Source of the DNA: UBA5066 sp048500275
GTDB lineage: Bacteria; Acidobacteriota; Thermoanaerobaculia; UBA5066
Length of the DNA: 64,000 bases
Assembly (NCBI GenBank): GCA_048500275.1
Contig: JASNYI010000003.1
Location: forward strand, 310,001-374,000
Reading direction: 5' to 3'
The notes under the pieces were generated by a model, which made no database searches, was not told the DNA's origin, and saw only the letters and a list, made by a program, of their open reading frames with translations. The stretch's first letter is position 1. Every line of letters starts with the position of its first letter. Below, piece by piece: positions 42,856 through 50,371 of the stretch. Both the position numbers and the translations under genes were made by a program.

Positions 42856-42880
42856 CCCGACCGTAACACCCCACGGACCT

Positions 42881-42916
42881 CGAAGGCCGGGCGCTCGCCC
42901 GGCCTTCGTTCTTTCC
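42881..42916 (+). terminator. Intrinsic terminator after pnp
   Basis: CGAAGGCCGGGCG (42881-42893) and CGCCCGGCCTTCG (42896-42908), perfect, followed by TTCTTT. It may also serve the convergent membrane-protein gene that ends at 42924. Confidence 0.85.
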
Positions 42917-42923
42917 GGGCGCG

Positions 42924-44561
42924 TCAGCGCCGGGCCGCCGAGAACCGGCGCCCCGGAGGCGCGACGCCATCCGGCTCCATGCGAGCGAGGTCCCTTTCTC
43001 CCGAGAGCCAGCGGTGCATGGCGAGGAGGCCGCGCATACGGTCGGGATCGTCGCCGGCCTCCTCGAGGTAGCGCTTCACCTCCGCCGCGCCCGCCTCCGG
43101 CGAGACTCTCGCCTCGGCGAGCGTCGCCGCGACGATCGTGTCGGCCCAGCGCGCGGGCCACGCCCTCACCGGGGAAGGAAGGAACGCCTGCGCCGTCAGG
43201 AGCGCCGCGACGCCGGCCCAGGGCACGAGCGCCCGGCCCCGCCCCGCTCGCAGGGCTTCGAAGGCGAGAGCCGCGAGAAGCGCCGTACCCAGAGCCAGCG
43301 GAGCGGCCCACCCGGCCCGGTAGCGCGTCGTCGTGGAGACGAGGAGGCAGGCCCCGAGGGGCACGAGAAAGGCGCCCGCAGCGAGCAGGCCCTCGCCCGG
43401 GCGGAGGAGGCTCCGCCGTCCCGCTGCCAGGAGGAGGCCGGCCACACCGGGCCCCAGGAGACACGCGAAGACCGGCAGCCGGGCGAGCCACGGGAGCCGA
43501 TCCCGGAAGAAGCCGAAGCTGGCGTTGTCCGGGACCTCAGCGCGGTTCAGCGCGCTCGCGAGCTTGCGGCCCCCGAGGCGCACGAACCCGAGAGGGTCGT
43601 CGCCCCAGCTCCCGAGGGTCAGGACGGCGGCGCGAAGCGTCGAGCCCCGGGCCTCCTTCAGGACGTCGAGGAGGAGGGGCGACGGGTCGACCGACCCGTC
43701 GGCGCCGCGCGCGTTGGCCCACGGAATTCCGACGAGCGGCCGGGTGTCGAAGGCGAAAAGCGGAGCGCCGACCGCGGCGTTCCGAACGAGGAGCGGCGCG
43801 AGGGCGAGGCAGAGCCCGGCGCCGAAGGCCGCCGCGGCCCGCCGTCGCGAGCTCCCCCTTTCCGCCCGGGCGACGAGGATCGCGCCGGCGAGGAGTCCCA
43901 GCGGCAGGAGCGTCTGCTTCAGGAGGGCCGCGGCTCCGGCGAGGACCCCGAGCCCGGCGGCGGCCCCGGCGCGCGGCGGGCGCTCCGCAAGGAGGGGGAG
44001 CGCGAGGAGGAGCGCCGAGAGGTGGGCCACGGGGCCGTCGCGGTAGAGGAAGCCGTCGAGGAAGACGAGCGGGGCGAAGGTGCCGTGGAGGACGCCGGCC
44101 AGGGTCCCCGCTGCGGCGGCGAGCCCCGCGGGCCGGCCCGACCGAAGGAGGAGCGCCGCAGCCGCCGCACCGAGGACGGCCGAGGCGAGCGTCGCGAGGA
44201 GGAGCTGCGCGAGGCGGACGACGGCGGCCTGGCCTTTCCCCGCCGTCCCCGCGGCAGCCAGGAGATAGGGGTAGCCGGGCCCCTGGTAGGCGACGTTCCG
44301 CGGCAGGACGGCGTCCCACTCCGCCGGAGTCCCATGGGCCGCCTGCCAGGAGAACCACGGCCGGTACGCCGGGGCGTCGAGCAGGTTCCCCGCGGCGATC
44401 CGGGCGGCCGCGGCGACGGCCGCGTGCTCGTCCGTCTCCATCCAGAGGTGCCAGTCCGAGAGGGGCGAGGCCTCCCGCTCGGCCCAGGCCGCCGAGCGGA
44501 CGCCGAGGACGACGGCGGCCGAGAGGAGGGCGGCGAGGACGAGGGCCCGGCGGCGCGCCAC
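42924..44561 (-). CDS. GT39/ArnT-like polytopic membrane protein
   Basis: 545 aa. A hydrophobic first helix (ALVLAALLSAAVVLGVRSAAW in pieces) is followed by a luminal loop with acidic residues (SDWHLWMETDEHAAV) and about ten more helices, the layout of GT-C/GT39 glycosyltransferases. A YQGPGYPYLLA segment after the loop resembles the HPPLYY-type motif of ArnT relatives. The last 70 residues are soluble. The substrate is unknown; it is a second GT-C-like protein in this window besides that at 20369-22387. Confidence 0.55.
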   Translation of the reverse strand: MARRRALVLAALLSAAVVLGVRSAAWAEREASPLSDWHLWMETDEHAAVAAAARIAAGNLLDAPAYRPWFSWQAAHGTPAEWDAVLPRNVAYQGPGYPYLLAAAGTAGKGQAAVVRLAQLLLATLASAVLGAAAAALLLRSGRPAGLAAAAGTLAGVLHGTFAPLVFLDGFLYRDGPVAHLSALLLALPLLAERPPRAGAAAGLGVLAGAAALLKQTLLPLGLLAGAILVARAERGSSRRRAAAAFGAGLCLALAPLLVRNAAVGAPLFAFDTRPLVGIPWANARGADGSVDPSPLLLDVLKEARGSTLRAAVLTLGSWGDDPLGFVRLGGRKLASALNRAEVPDNASFGFFRDRLPWLARLPVFACLLGPGVAGLLLAAGRRSLLRPGEGLLAAGAFLVPLGACLLVSTTTRYRAGWAAPLALGTALLAALAFEALRAGRGRALVPWAGVAALLTAQAFLPSPVRAWPARWADTIVAATLAEARVSPEAGAAEVKRYLEEAGDDPDRMRGLLAMHRWLSGERDLARMEPDGVAPPGRRFSAARR

Positions 44562-44571
44562 GGCCGCCCCG

Positions 44572-44958
44572 TTAGTAGGGCATCTCGTCGTCCTCGAGCC
44601 CGAAGTAGTGACCGAGCTCGTGGCGGACGGTGTCCTGGATCTCCGTGACCGCCTCGCGGTTCGAGGCGCAGCAGCGGAGGATCGGACCGCGGAAGACGAC
44701 CACCTGCGGCGGCAGGCCCGGGAGAGAGGCGAAGTCCAACTCGGTCCTCATGGGCCCGCGGTAGATCCCGAAGAGCTCCTCGTCGTCGGGCGTCTCCGTC
44801 TCGACGTAGTCCTCCTCCTCGGGCTCCTCCTCCACGGCGATGACGACGTTCTCGAGCATTTCCTTGAACTCGGGCGGGAGGCCTTCGACAGCCTCGGCGA
44901 CGAGCTTCTCGAACTCGGCCATCGAGAGGCGGGGCGGGCGCGGCGGGCGGCGTCTCAC
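44572..44958 (-). CDS. Zincin-like metallopeptidase family protein (DUF1025 type)
   Basis: About 128 aa, GTG 44958 overlapping the tatD stop (ATG 44922 is a possible internal start). The N-terminal FEKLVAEAVEGLPPEF and the C-terminal VRHELGHYFGLEDDEM are diagnostic for the small minigluzincin family: HExxH plus the downstream Glu. Proteolytic activity is plausible but not demonstrated for most members. It forms a coupled unit with tatD. Confidence 0.88.
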   Translation of the reverse strand: MRRRPPRPPRLSMAEFEKLVAEAVEGLPPEFKEMLENVVIAVEEEPEEEDYVETETPDDEELFGIYRGPMRTELDFASLPGLPPQVVVFRGPILRCCASNREAVTEIQDTVRHELGHYFGLEDDEMPY

Positions 44959-45776
44959 GGCGTCCCGAAGAGCCTGCGGAAACTCGCCGTCGTCACGCGG
45001 CCCACCTCCTCCGGGGAGACCCCCTTCACCTCGGCGAGCTTCCGCGCCGTGCGCGCCACGTAGGCCGGCTCGTTCGGCTTGCCGCGGAACGGCGCCGGGG
45101 CGAGGTACGGCGCGTCGGTCTCGACGAGCATCGCCTCGAGCGGAAGCGCCGCGGCCGACTCCCTCACGTTCTCGGCCATCTTGAACGTGATCATCCCCGA
45201 GTAGCTGACGAGATACCCGAGCGCGATCGCCCTCTCCCCCGTCGCCGTCGAGGCACAGAAGGAGTGGAAGACCCCGCGCGGCGCCTCCGGGCTCCCCTTC
45301 GCCTCCGCCTCGAGGATCGCAAGGAGGTCCTCCTCCGACTCGCGGTTGTGGAGGAGGACGGGCTTGCCGAGCCGCTCGGCCAGCTTCAGCTGCGCGACGA
45401 GCGCCCGCTTCTGGTCGTCCTTCGGAGCGAAGTCGTAGAAGTAGTCGAGGCCGATCTCGCCGATCGCCACGACCTTCGCCGACGCGGCGAGCCGTTCGAG
45501 CGCGGGGATCACCTGGTCCTCGTCGAACCCCTTCGTCTCGTGCGGGTGGATGCCGACCGCCGCGAAGACCCCGTCGTGCCGCTCGGCGACCTCGACGGCC
45601 CGCGGGGCGTCCTCGAGCGTCGTGGCGGGGACGAGAATCCTCGTCACGCCGGCGTCGCGCGCCCGCGAGACCTGGTCCCGCACCTCGTCGTCCGTGGCCG
45701 CCCGCGTCGGCCAGCGGGCCTCCGGGCCGGGGAAGACCATCGTCAGGTGCCCGTGGGAGTCGGCGAGCTCGATCAC
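44955..45776 (-). CDS. tatD: TatD family metal-dependent hydrolase/DNase
   Basis: 273 aa. TIM-barrel metal motifs are present: DSHGHL, GIHPHE, AIGEIGLDYFYD, LLHNRE, HSFCAS and ETDAPYLAP. TatD acts as a 3'-5' exonuclease and in repair or DNA turnover. Start GTG 45776 has no Shine-Dalgarno; TATCCT lies seven bases upstream. Confidence 0.93.
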   Translation of the reverse strand: MIELADSHGHLTMVFPGPEARWPTRAATDDEVRDQVSRARDAGVTRILVPATTLEDAPRAVEVAERHDGVFAAVGIHPHETKGFDEDQVIPALERLAASAKVVAIGEIGLDYFYDFAPKDDQKRALVAQLKLAERLGKPVLLHNRESEEDLLAILEAEAKGSPEAPRGVFHSFCASTATGERAIALGYLVSYSGMITFKMAENVRESAAALPLEAMLVETDAPYLAPAPFRGKPNEPAYVARTARKLAEVKGVSPEEVGRVTTASFRRLFGTP

Positions 45777-45783
45777 CGGGCGG

Positions 45784-45789
45784 AGGATA
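45784..45789 (-). promoter_or_regulatory. -10-like TATCCT before tatD
   Basis: TATCCT on the minus strand, 7 nt from GTG 45776, in the 25-bp gap after the LOG-family gene. It gives tatD its own leaderless promoter. Confidence 0.45.
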
Positions 45790-45801
45790 GCGGAGACCGG
45801 C

Positions 45802-46671
45802 TCAGGAGAGGCCGTGGAACCTCGCGATCGTCTCCCACGCCTCGGCGGCGGTCTCGGCGTACGAGACGAGGCGGGCGTCCTCGGGGGCGATCGTCCCCTC
45901 GTCGACGAGGAAGTCGAGGTCGATCGCCTTCTCCCAGAACTCGCGCCCGAAGAGGACGATCGGGACGGGCGGCATCTTCCGCGTCTGGATGAGCGTCAGC
46001 GTCTCGAAGAGCTCGTCGAGCGTGCCGAAACCGCCGGGAAAGGCGACGAGGGCCCTGGCACGAATGAGGAAGTGCATCTTCCGTGTCGCGAAGTAGTGGA
46101 AGTAGATGCAGAGGCCGGGCGTGATGTAGGGGTTCGGGAACTGCTCGTGCGGGAGGACGATGTTGAAGCCGACGCTCTTGGCGCCGACGTCCCAGGCGCC
46201 CCGGTTCCCCGCCTCCATGACGCCCGGCCCGCCGCCGGTGACGACGACGAAGTCGCAGCGGCCGTCCTTCTGTCCGATCGAGGAGACGATCCGGCCGAAC
46301 TCCCGCGCCTCGTCGTAGTAGCGCGCCTTGGCGAGGACGCGGCGGGCGCGGTCGACGGCGCGCGCCGCTTCCGCGTCGGCCGGCGAGGCCACCGCCCTCT
46401 CCTCGGCTTCGGCGAGCCGGGCGAGCGCTTCCGGCCGCTCGACGACGCGCGTGCCGCCGAAGACGACGATCGTCCCGGCGACCCCGGCGTCGGCGAGGAT
46501 CGACTCGGCCCGTTCGAGCTCCAGCTCGAGGCGAGAGCCGCGCAGCTCTTCCCGCGCGAGCCAGGCGAGGTCCTCGTGGGCGCGCAGCGTGCTCGGAGAG
46601 GCGAGGATCGCCTCGAGGTTCGCCCGAACGGCCGGGTCTTCCGGGACGGGCGGCGCGGGGCGCCCGGTCAC
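45802..46671 (-). CDS. LOG family protein (TIGR00730-type Rossmann fold)
   Basis: 289 aa, GTG 46671 sharing the G of the metG TAG stop. The C-terminal Rossmann domain contains VVTGGGPGVMEAGNRGAWD in pieces and the PGGFGTLDELFE motif, the PGGxGTxxE signature of cytokinin-activating phosphoribohydrolases (often mislabelled lysine decarboxylase). About 110 N-terminal residues are a helical extension found in the longer bacterial subgroup. It probably cleaves nucleoside 5'-monophosphates; the physiological role is unknown. Confidence 0.88.
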   Translation of the reverse strand: MTGRPAPPVPEDPAVRANLEAILASPSTLRAHEDLAWLAREELRGSRLELELERAESILADAGVAGTIVVFGGTRVVERPEALARLAEAEERAVASPADAEAARAVDRARRVLAKARYYDEAREFGRIVSSIGQKDGRCDFVVVTGGGPGVMEAGNRGAWDVGAKSVGFNIVLPHEQFPNPYITPGLCIYFHYFATRKMHFLIRARALVAFPGGFGTLDELFETLTLIQTRKMPPVPIVLFGREFWEKAIDLDFLVDEGTIAPEDARLVSYAETAAEAWETIARFHGLS

Positions 46672-48692
46672 TACTTCACCTTCGTCCCGGAGGGGACGGA
46701 GGCGTCGACCGCGAGGAGCGACGGCTCCCCCGTGCCGGGGAGCGAGGCCGCGAGGACCATTCCGTTCGACTCGATTCCCATCAGCTTCGCGGACATCAGG
46801 TTCGCCACGACGACGACCTTCCGGCCCACGAGCTCGTCGGCCGCGTAGGCCGTGGCGATGCCGGCGACGATCGTCCGCTCCTCCTCGCCGAGGCGCACCC
46901 TCATCTTCATCAGCTTCTTCGACTTTTCGACCTTCTCGGCGGCGACGATCTCCGCCACGCGCAGGTCGGCCTTGAAGAAGTCGTCGACCGTGATGCGGGC
47001 GGGAGCGGCGGCGGCCACCGGCGCCGGGGCGACCGGAGCGGGCGACGGCTCGGCCGCGGGAACGGTCGCGGCGGGCTCCTCGGGGCGGACGACGGGCCTG
47101 GTCTCTTCGGTCACGGTGGTCTCCTTGGGTGCGTCGGCGAAGTACGCCTTCGGGTCGGCGCGGGGGAAGAGGGGTGCGGCGGGGGCGAGCGGGGTGCCGA
47201 GGGGCAGGCCGCCCCAGGCGAGGTCGGACGGTCCGAGGTCCTCGGCGGCCTTCGGCGTTCCGAGGCGGCGCAGGACCTCCGTCGCCGCGCCCGGTGCGAT
47301 CGGCGCGAGGAGGACCGCGGCGACGCGCAGCCCCTCGAGGACGTTGTGGTGGATCCTCTGAAGGGCGGGGGTGACTCCCTCGGCCTTCACCTTCTTCCAC
47401 GGCTCCTTCGCGGTGATGTAGCCGTCGATGGCGCCGAGGAGCGAGCGGATCGCCTCGGCGGCCTCGTGCAGGCGGCAGCCCCGAAAGGCGGCGTCCCACG
47501 CGGCGACGGCCGCCACGGCGGCGCGCTTCACCTCGTTGTCGTCGCATCGCTCTTCCGGCGTCTTACCCCCGAACGCGTCGGAGGCCATCCTCACGGCGCG
47601 AGAGAGGGTGTTGCCGAGACCGTTGGCCAGGTCGCTGTTGTAGCGGACGAGGAACGCCTCGTCGGAGAAGGAGGCGTCTTGCCCGAAGCTCATCTCCGAG
47701 ACGAGGAACCACCGGAGGGCGTCCACGCCGAAGGCGTCGACGAGAGCGTCGGGGCGGACGACGTTGCCGACCGACTTCGACATCTTCCGCGCGTCCTTCA
47801 GCCAGAAGCCGTGGGAGACGACCTGCGTCGGCAGGGGGAGCCCCGCCGACATCAGGAACGCCGGCCAGAAGACGGCGTGGAAGCGGAGGATGTCCTTGCC
47901 GACGAGGTGGGTGACGCGCCGCTCGTCCCCGACCGGCCAGTAGCGCGCGACGAGGCTCTCGTCGCCGCTCCCGAGGCCGAGGGCGGTGAGGTAGTTCGTC
48001 AACGCGTCGAGCCAGACGTAGACGACGTGCCCCGGGTGGCCCGGGAACGGGATCCCCCAGTCGATCGCGGTCCGCGAGACGGAGAGGTCCTTCAGCCCCG
48101 CGGCGACGAACGAGCGGACCTCGTTGAGGCGCGTCTCGGGGAAGACGAACGGGATCCCCGGGACGCTCCCCTCTTCGTAGAGCTCGAGGAGCCGGTCCTG
48201 GTACTTCGACAGGCGGAAGAAGACGTTCTCTTCCTTCTGCCACTCGGCGGCCGTGCCGTGGGTGGGGCACTTGCCGTCCTCGAGGTCCTTCTCGGGGTAG
48301 AACGCCTCGCAGCCGACGCAGTACCACCCCTCGTGTCCCGCGACGTAGAGGTCGCCGGCCGCCTCGAGGCGCCGGATCAGCTCGGTGACCCCGACCCGGT
48401 GCCGGGGCTCGGTCGTCCGGATGAAGTCGTCGTTGGCGACGCCGAACCTCTTCCAGAGCTCGCGAAAGGTCGGCGCGTGACGGTCGGCGACGTCGATCGG
48501 GGAGACCCCCTCCTTCTTCGCGACCTTCTCGATCTTCTGCCCGTGCTCGTCGGTCCCGGTGAGGAAGCGGACGTCCTCGCCCTGGAGCCTGTGGTAGCGG
48601 GTCAGCGTGTCGGTGACGAGGGTCGTGTAGAGGTGGCCGATGTGGGGACGGTCGTTGACGTAGTAGATGGGGGTCGTGAAGTACCGGGACAT
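46671..48692 (-). CDS. metG: Methionyl-tRNA synthetase
   Basis: 673 aa. Class I signature PIYYVNDRPHIGHLYTT in pieces, zinc-knuckle CVGCEAFYPEKDLEDGKCPTH in pieces (three Cys and one His visible), and the KMSKSVGNVV loop. An Ala/Pro linker joins the anticodon domain to a C-terminal EMAP/Trbp111-type tRNA-binding domain (DDFFKADLRVAEIVAAEKVE in pieces). Start ATG 48692 lacks a Shine-Dalgarno and has TATCCT nine bases upstream. Confidence 0.97.
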   Translation of the reverse strand: MSRYFTTPIYYVNDRPHIGHLYTTLVTDTLTRYHRLQGEDVRFLTGTDEHGQKIEKVAKKEGVSPIDVADRHAPTFRELWKRFGVANDDFIRTTEPRHRVGVTELIRRLEAAGDLYVAGHEGWYCVGCEAFYPEKDLEDGKCPTHGTAAEWQKEENVFFRLSKYQDRLLELYEEGSVPGIPFVFPETRLNEVRSFVAAGLKDLSVSRTAIDWGIPFPGHPGHVVYVWLDALTNYLTALGLGSGDESLVARYWPVGDERRVTHLVGKDILRFHAVFWPAFLMSAGLPLPTQVVSHGFWLKDARKMSKSVGNVVRPDALVDAFGVDALRWFLVSEMSFGQDASFSDEAFLVRYNSDLANGLGNTLSRAVRMASDAFGGKTPEERCDDNEVKRAAVAAVAAWDAAFRGCRLHEAAEAIRSLLGAIDGYITAKEPWKKVKAEGVTPALQRIHHNVLEGLRVAAVLLAPIAPGAATEVLRRLGTPKAAEDLGPSDLAWGGLPLGTPLAPAAPLFPRADPKAYFADAPKETTVTEETRPVVRPEEPAATVPAAEPSPAPVAPAPVAAAAPARITVDDFFKADLRVAEIVAAEKVEKSKKLMKMRVRLGEEERTIVAGIATAYAADELVGRKVVVVANLMSAKLMGIESNGMVLAASLPGTGEPSLLAVDASVPSGTKVK

Positions 48693-48701
48693 GAGCCGGT
48701 G

Positions 48702-48707
48702 AGGATA
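48702..48707 (-). promoter_or_regulatory. -10-like TATCCT before metG
   Basis: TATCCT on the minus strand, 9 nt from ATG 48692; no Shine-Dalgarno between. Likely leaderless start. Confidence 0.5.
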
Positions 48708-48748
48708 TCAGGGAGCCTCGCGCCGCCGCGCCCCTCCCGGCCGCGTCC

Positions 48749-49432
48749 CTACATCAGACCTTCGCGCCGGAAGGAGAACCACCGCCCCCGCCCGACGACG
48801 ACGTGGTCGCGCACCGGGACGCCGACGGCGTCGCCGGCCGCGACGAAGCGGGCCGTCGTGGCGCGGTCCTCGGGCGACGGCGTCGGGTCGCCGCTGGGAT
48901 GGTTGTGGTAGAGGACGAGCGCCGCGGCCCCCTCGAGGACGGCAATCCTCAGAAGCGGCCCCGGCTGGACCGAGGCCGACGTGACGCCCCCCCGGAAGAC
49001 GATCTCGTCGTGGACGAGGCGGTTCTTCGCGTCGAGGAGGAGCCCCCCCATCACCTCCCGCAGCTCCGCCGCGAGGGTCGAGGAGAGGTAGGCGCCGGCC
49101 GCCTCCGGGGCGTCGATGAGGGGCCGCCCTTCCACCTCCGCGCGGGAGAGGCGTCGGGCCAGCTCGGCGGCGGCGGCGAGGCGGCAGGCCTTCGCCGTTC
49201 CGATGCCGCGGGCCAGCTCCTTCACCCGTCCCCGCTCGCTGCGGGCGAGGAGCCCGCGAAGGCCGTTGCCCCTGAGGACCTCTCGCGCCGTCTCGAGGAC
49301 CCCGACGCCGGGGCGCCCGGTGCCGAGGAGGATCGCGACGAGCTCCTCGTCCGTCAGCGCATCGGCGCCCCGCGCGACGAGCTTCTCCCGGGGCCGGTCC
49401 TCGGCGGGCAGCTCCCCGAGCCGGCCGGCCAC
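48749..49432 (-). CDS. radC: RadC/JAB domain DNA repair family protein
   Basis: About 227 aa. The N-terminal LPAEDRPREKLVARGADALTDEELVAILLGTG in pieces is the standard RadC opening, and an HhH-like helix pair follows. The C-terminal JAMM metalloprotease-like domain has HNHPSGDPTPSPED with the two His and Asp ligands. Despite the name, a direct repair role is doubtful. GTG 49432 has GAGG upstream; TTG 49450, overlapping the previous stop as TTGA, is an alternative. Confidence 0.92.
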   Translation of the reverse strand: MAGRLGELPAEDRPREKLVARGADALTDEELVAILLGTGRPGVGVLETAREVLRGNGLRGLLARSERGRVKELARGIGTAKACRLAAAAELARRLSRAEVEGRPLIDAPEAAGAYLSSTLAAELREVMGGLLLDAKNRLVHDEIVFRGGVTSASVQPGPLLRIAVLEGAAALVLYHNHPSGDPTPSPEDRATTARFVAAGDAVGVPVRDHVVVGRGRWFSFRREGLM

Positions 49433-49446
49433 CGGGCCTCGCGGGC

Positions 49447-50319
49447 TCAACGGAGGATCTCGCGGGGTTCGACGAGCCTCTCGAGGCCGACGACGCGCGT
49501 CTCCTCGGACAGCGCGAACGCAGCCGGGTCGTCTGCGCGGGAGGGCCGGGACGAGAGCGACGAGACCTCCCGCCGCGACTGCGCGAAGGTCTGCAGGGGC
49601 CTGCGCTCGTACGACGGAGGGGCGGCCGCGCCGGGATAGTCGACCGCCTGCACCGAGTCGGTCTCGACGACGACGGAGACCGGCCACCCCGCGAACGACG
49701 CCAGCTCGGCGGCGAGAGCCTCCTTCACGGGAACGGGGACCTCGAGGAGACGGCCCAGGTCGTCGAGAGGCGAGAGGACCCCCGGAGGCGGGTCGGGAAG
49801 GAGGTCCACGACGGCAGTCAGCCGGCTGCGTACGCTTCCGACGCGACCCGGCATCGCCAGGACGAGGACCCAGGATGCGGTCACGCTTCGCCGCGTCGTC
49901 GGCCGTCCTTCGAACGCCGGTCCGGCCGCGACCTCGGCGGGCGAGACCTCGACGTCGCGCACGGAAGCCTGGAACGGGCCGGCCTCGCCCCGGGCGGGGC
50001 TGACGAAGAGAGCCGTCACGTCTTCCAGTCCGGCGCGGGCCGCGACGGAGGCCTTGCGGTCGACGAGCCAGCCTCCCCTCTCACCCAGGATCAGCGAGCT
50101 CGCCGTCGTCCCCGGGAAGGTCCCCGTGTCGAGGTCCCACCGCGCGGTGCCGTCGAGGACCGTGGCCTTCCCGCGGAACGCGCTCGCCCGTTCCCCGGCC
50201 GGCGAAACCGTCTTTCGGGACTCCACCAGCACGTACCCGACGACCGGGGCCGTACGTGGCGGCGGGACCGCGGCCGAGGCGAGCATGCCTGCCAGCAGGG
50301 AGACGGCAATCGGGAGCAC
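49447..50319 (-). CDS. Hypothetical secreted protein
   Basis: 290 aa, GTG 50319. Residues 1-18 are a signal peptide (LPIAVSLLAGMLASAAV). The mature part contains beta-rich segments (VGYVLVESRKTVSPAG, KATVLDGTARWDLDTGTFPG) reminiscent of periplasmic lipocalin-like or DUF4412 proteins, but I do not recognise the family. The C-terminal third is Ser/Arg-rich. It is coupled to radC and divergent from the histidine kinase, without obvious functional link. Confidence 0.6.
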   Translation of the reverse strand: MLPIAVSLLAGMLASAAVPPPRTAPVVGYVLVESRKTVSPAGERASAFRGKATVLDGTARWDLDTGTFPGTTASSLILGERGGWLVDRKASVAARAGLEDVTALFVSPARGEAGPFQASVRDVEVSPAEVAAGPAFEGRPTTRRSVTASWVLVLAMPGRVGSVRSRLTAVVDLLPDPPPGVLSPLDDLGRLLEVPVPVKEALAAELASFAGWPVSVVVETDSVQAVDYPGAAAPPSYERRPLQTFAQSRREVSSLSSRPSRADDPAAFALSEETRVVGLERLVEPREILR

Positions 50320-50359
50320 GGCTCATCTTCGCATGTGGACCCCGGGGCATCCGGAGGAA

Positions 50360-50365
50360 GACAAT
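50360..50365 (+). promoter_or_regulatory. -10-like GACAAT before the histidine kinase
   Basis: GACAAT, 6 nt from ATG 50372; the hexamer belongs to the GANAAT group seen before several other genes here. Confidence 0.3.
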
Positions 50366-50371
50366 GCGGCG

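Noticed and set aside
45802..46671. Lysine decarboxylase annotation
   Set aside because: The PGGFGTLDE motif defines the LOG phosphoribohydrolase family; there is no PLP-binding decarboxylase fold.
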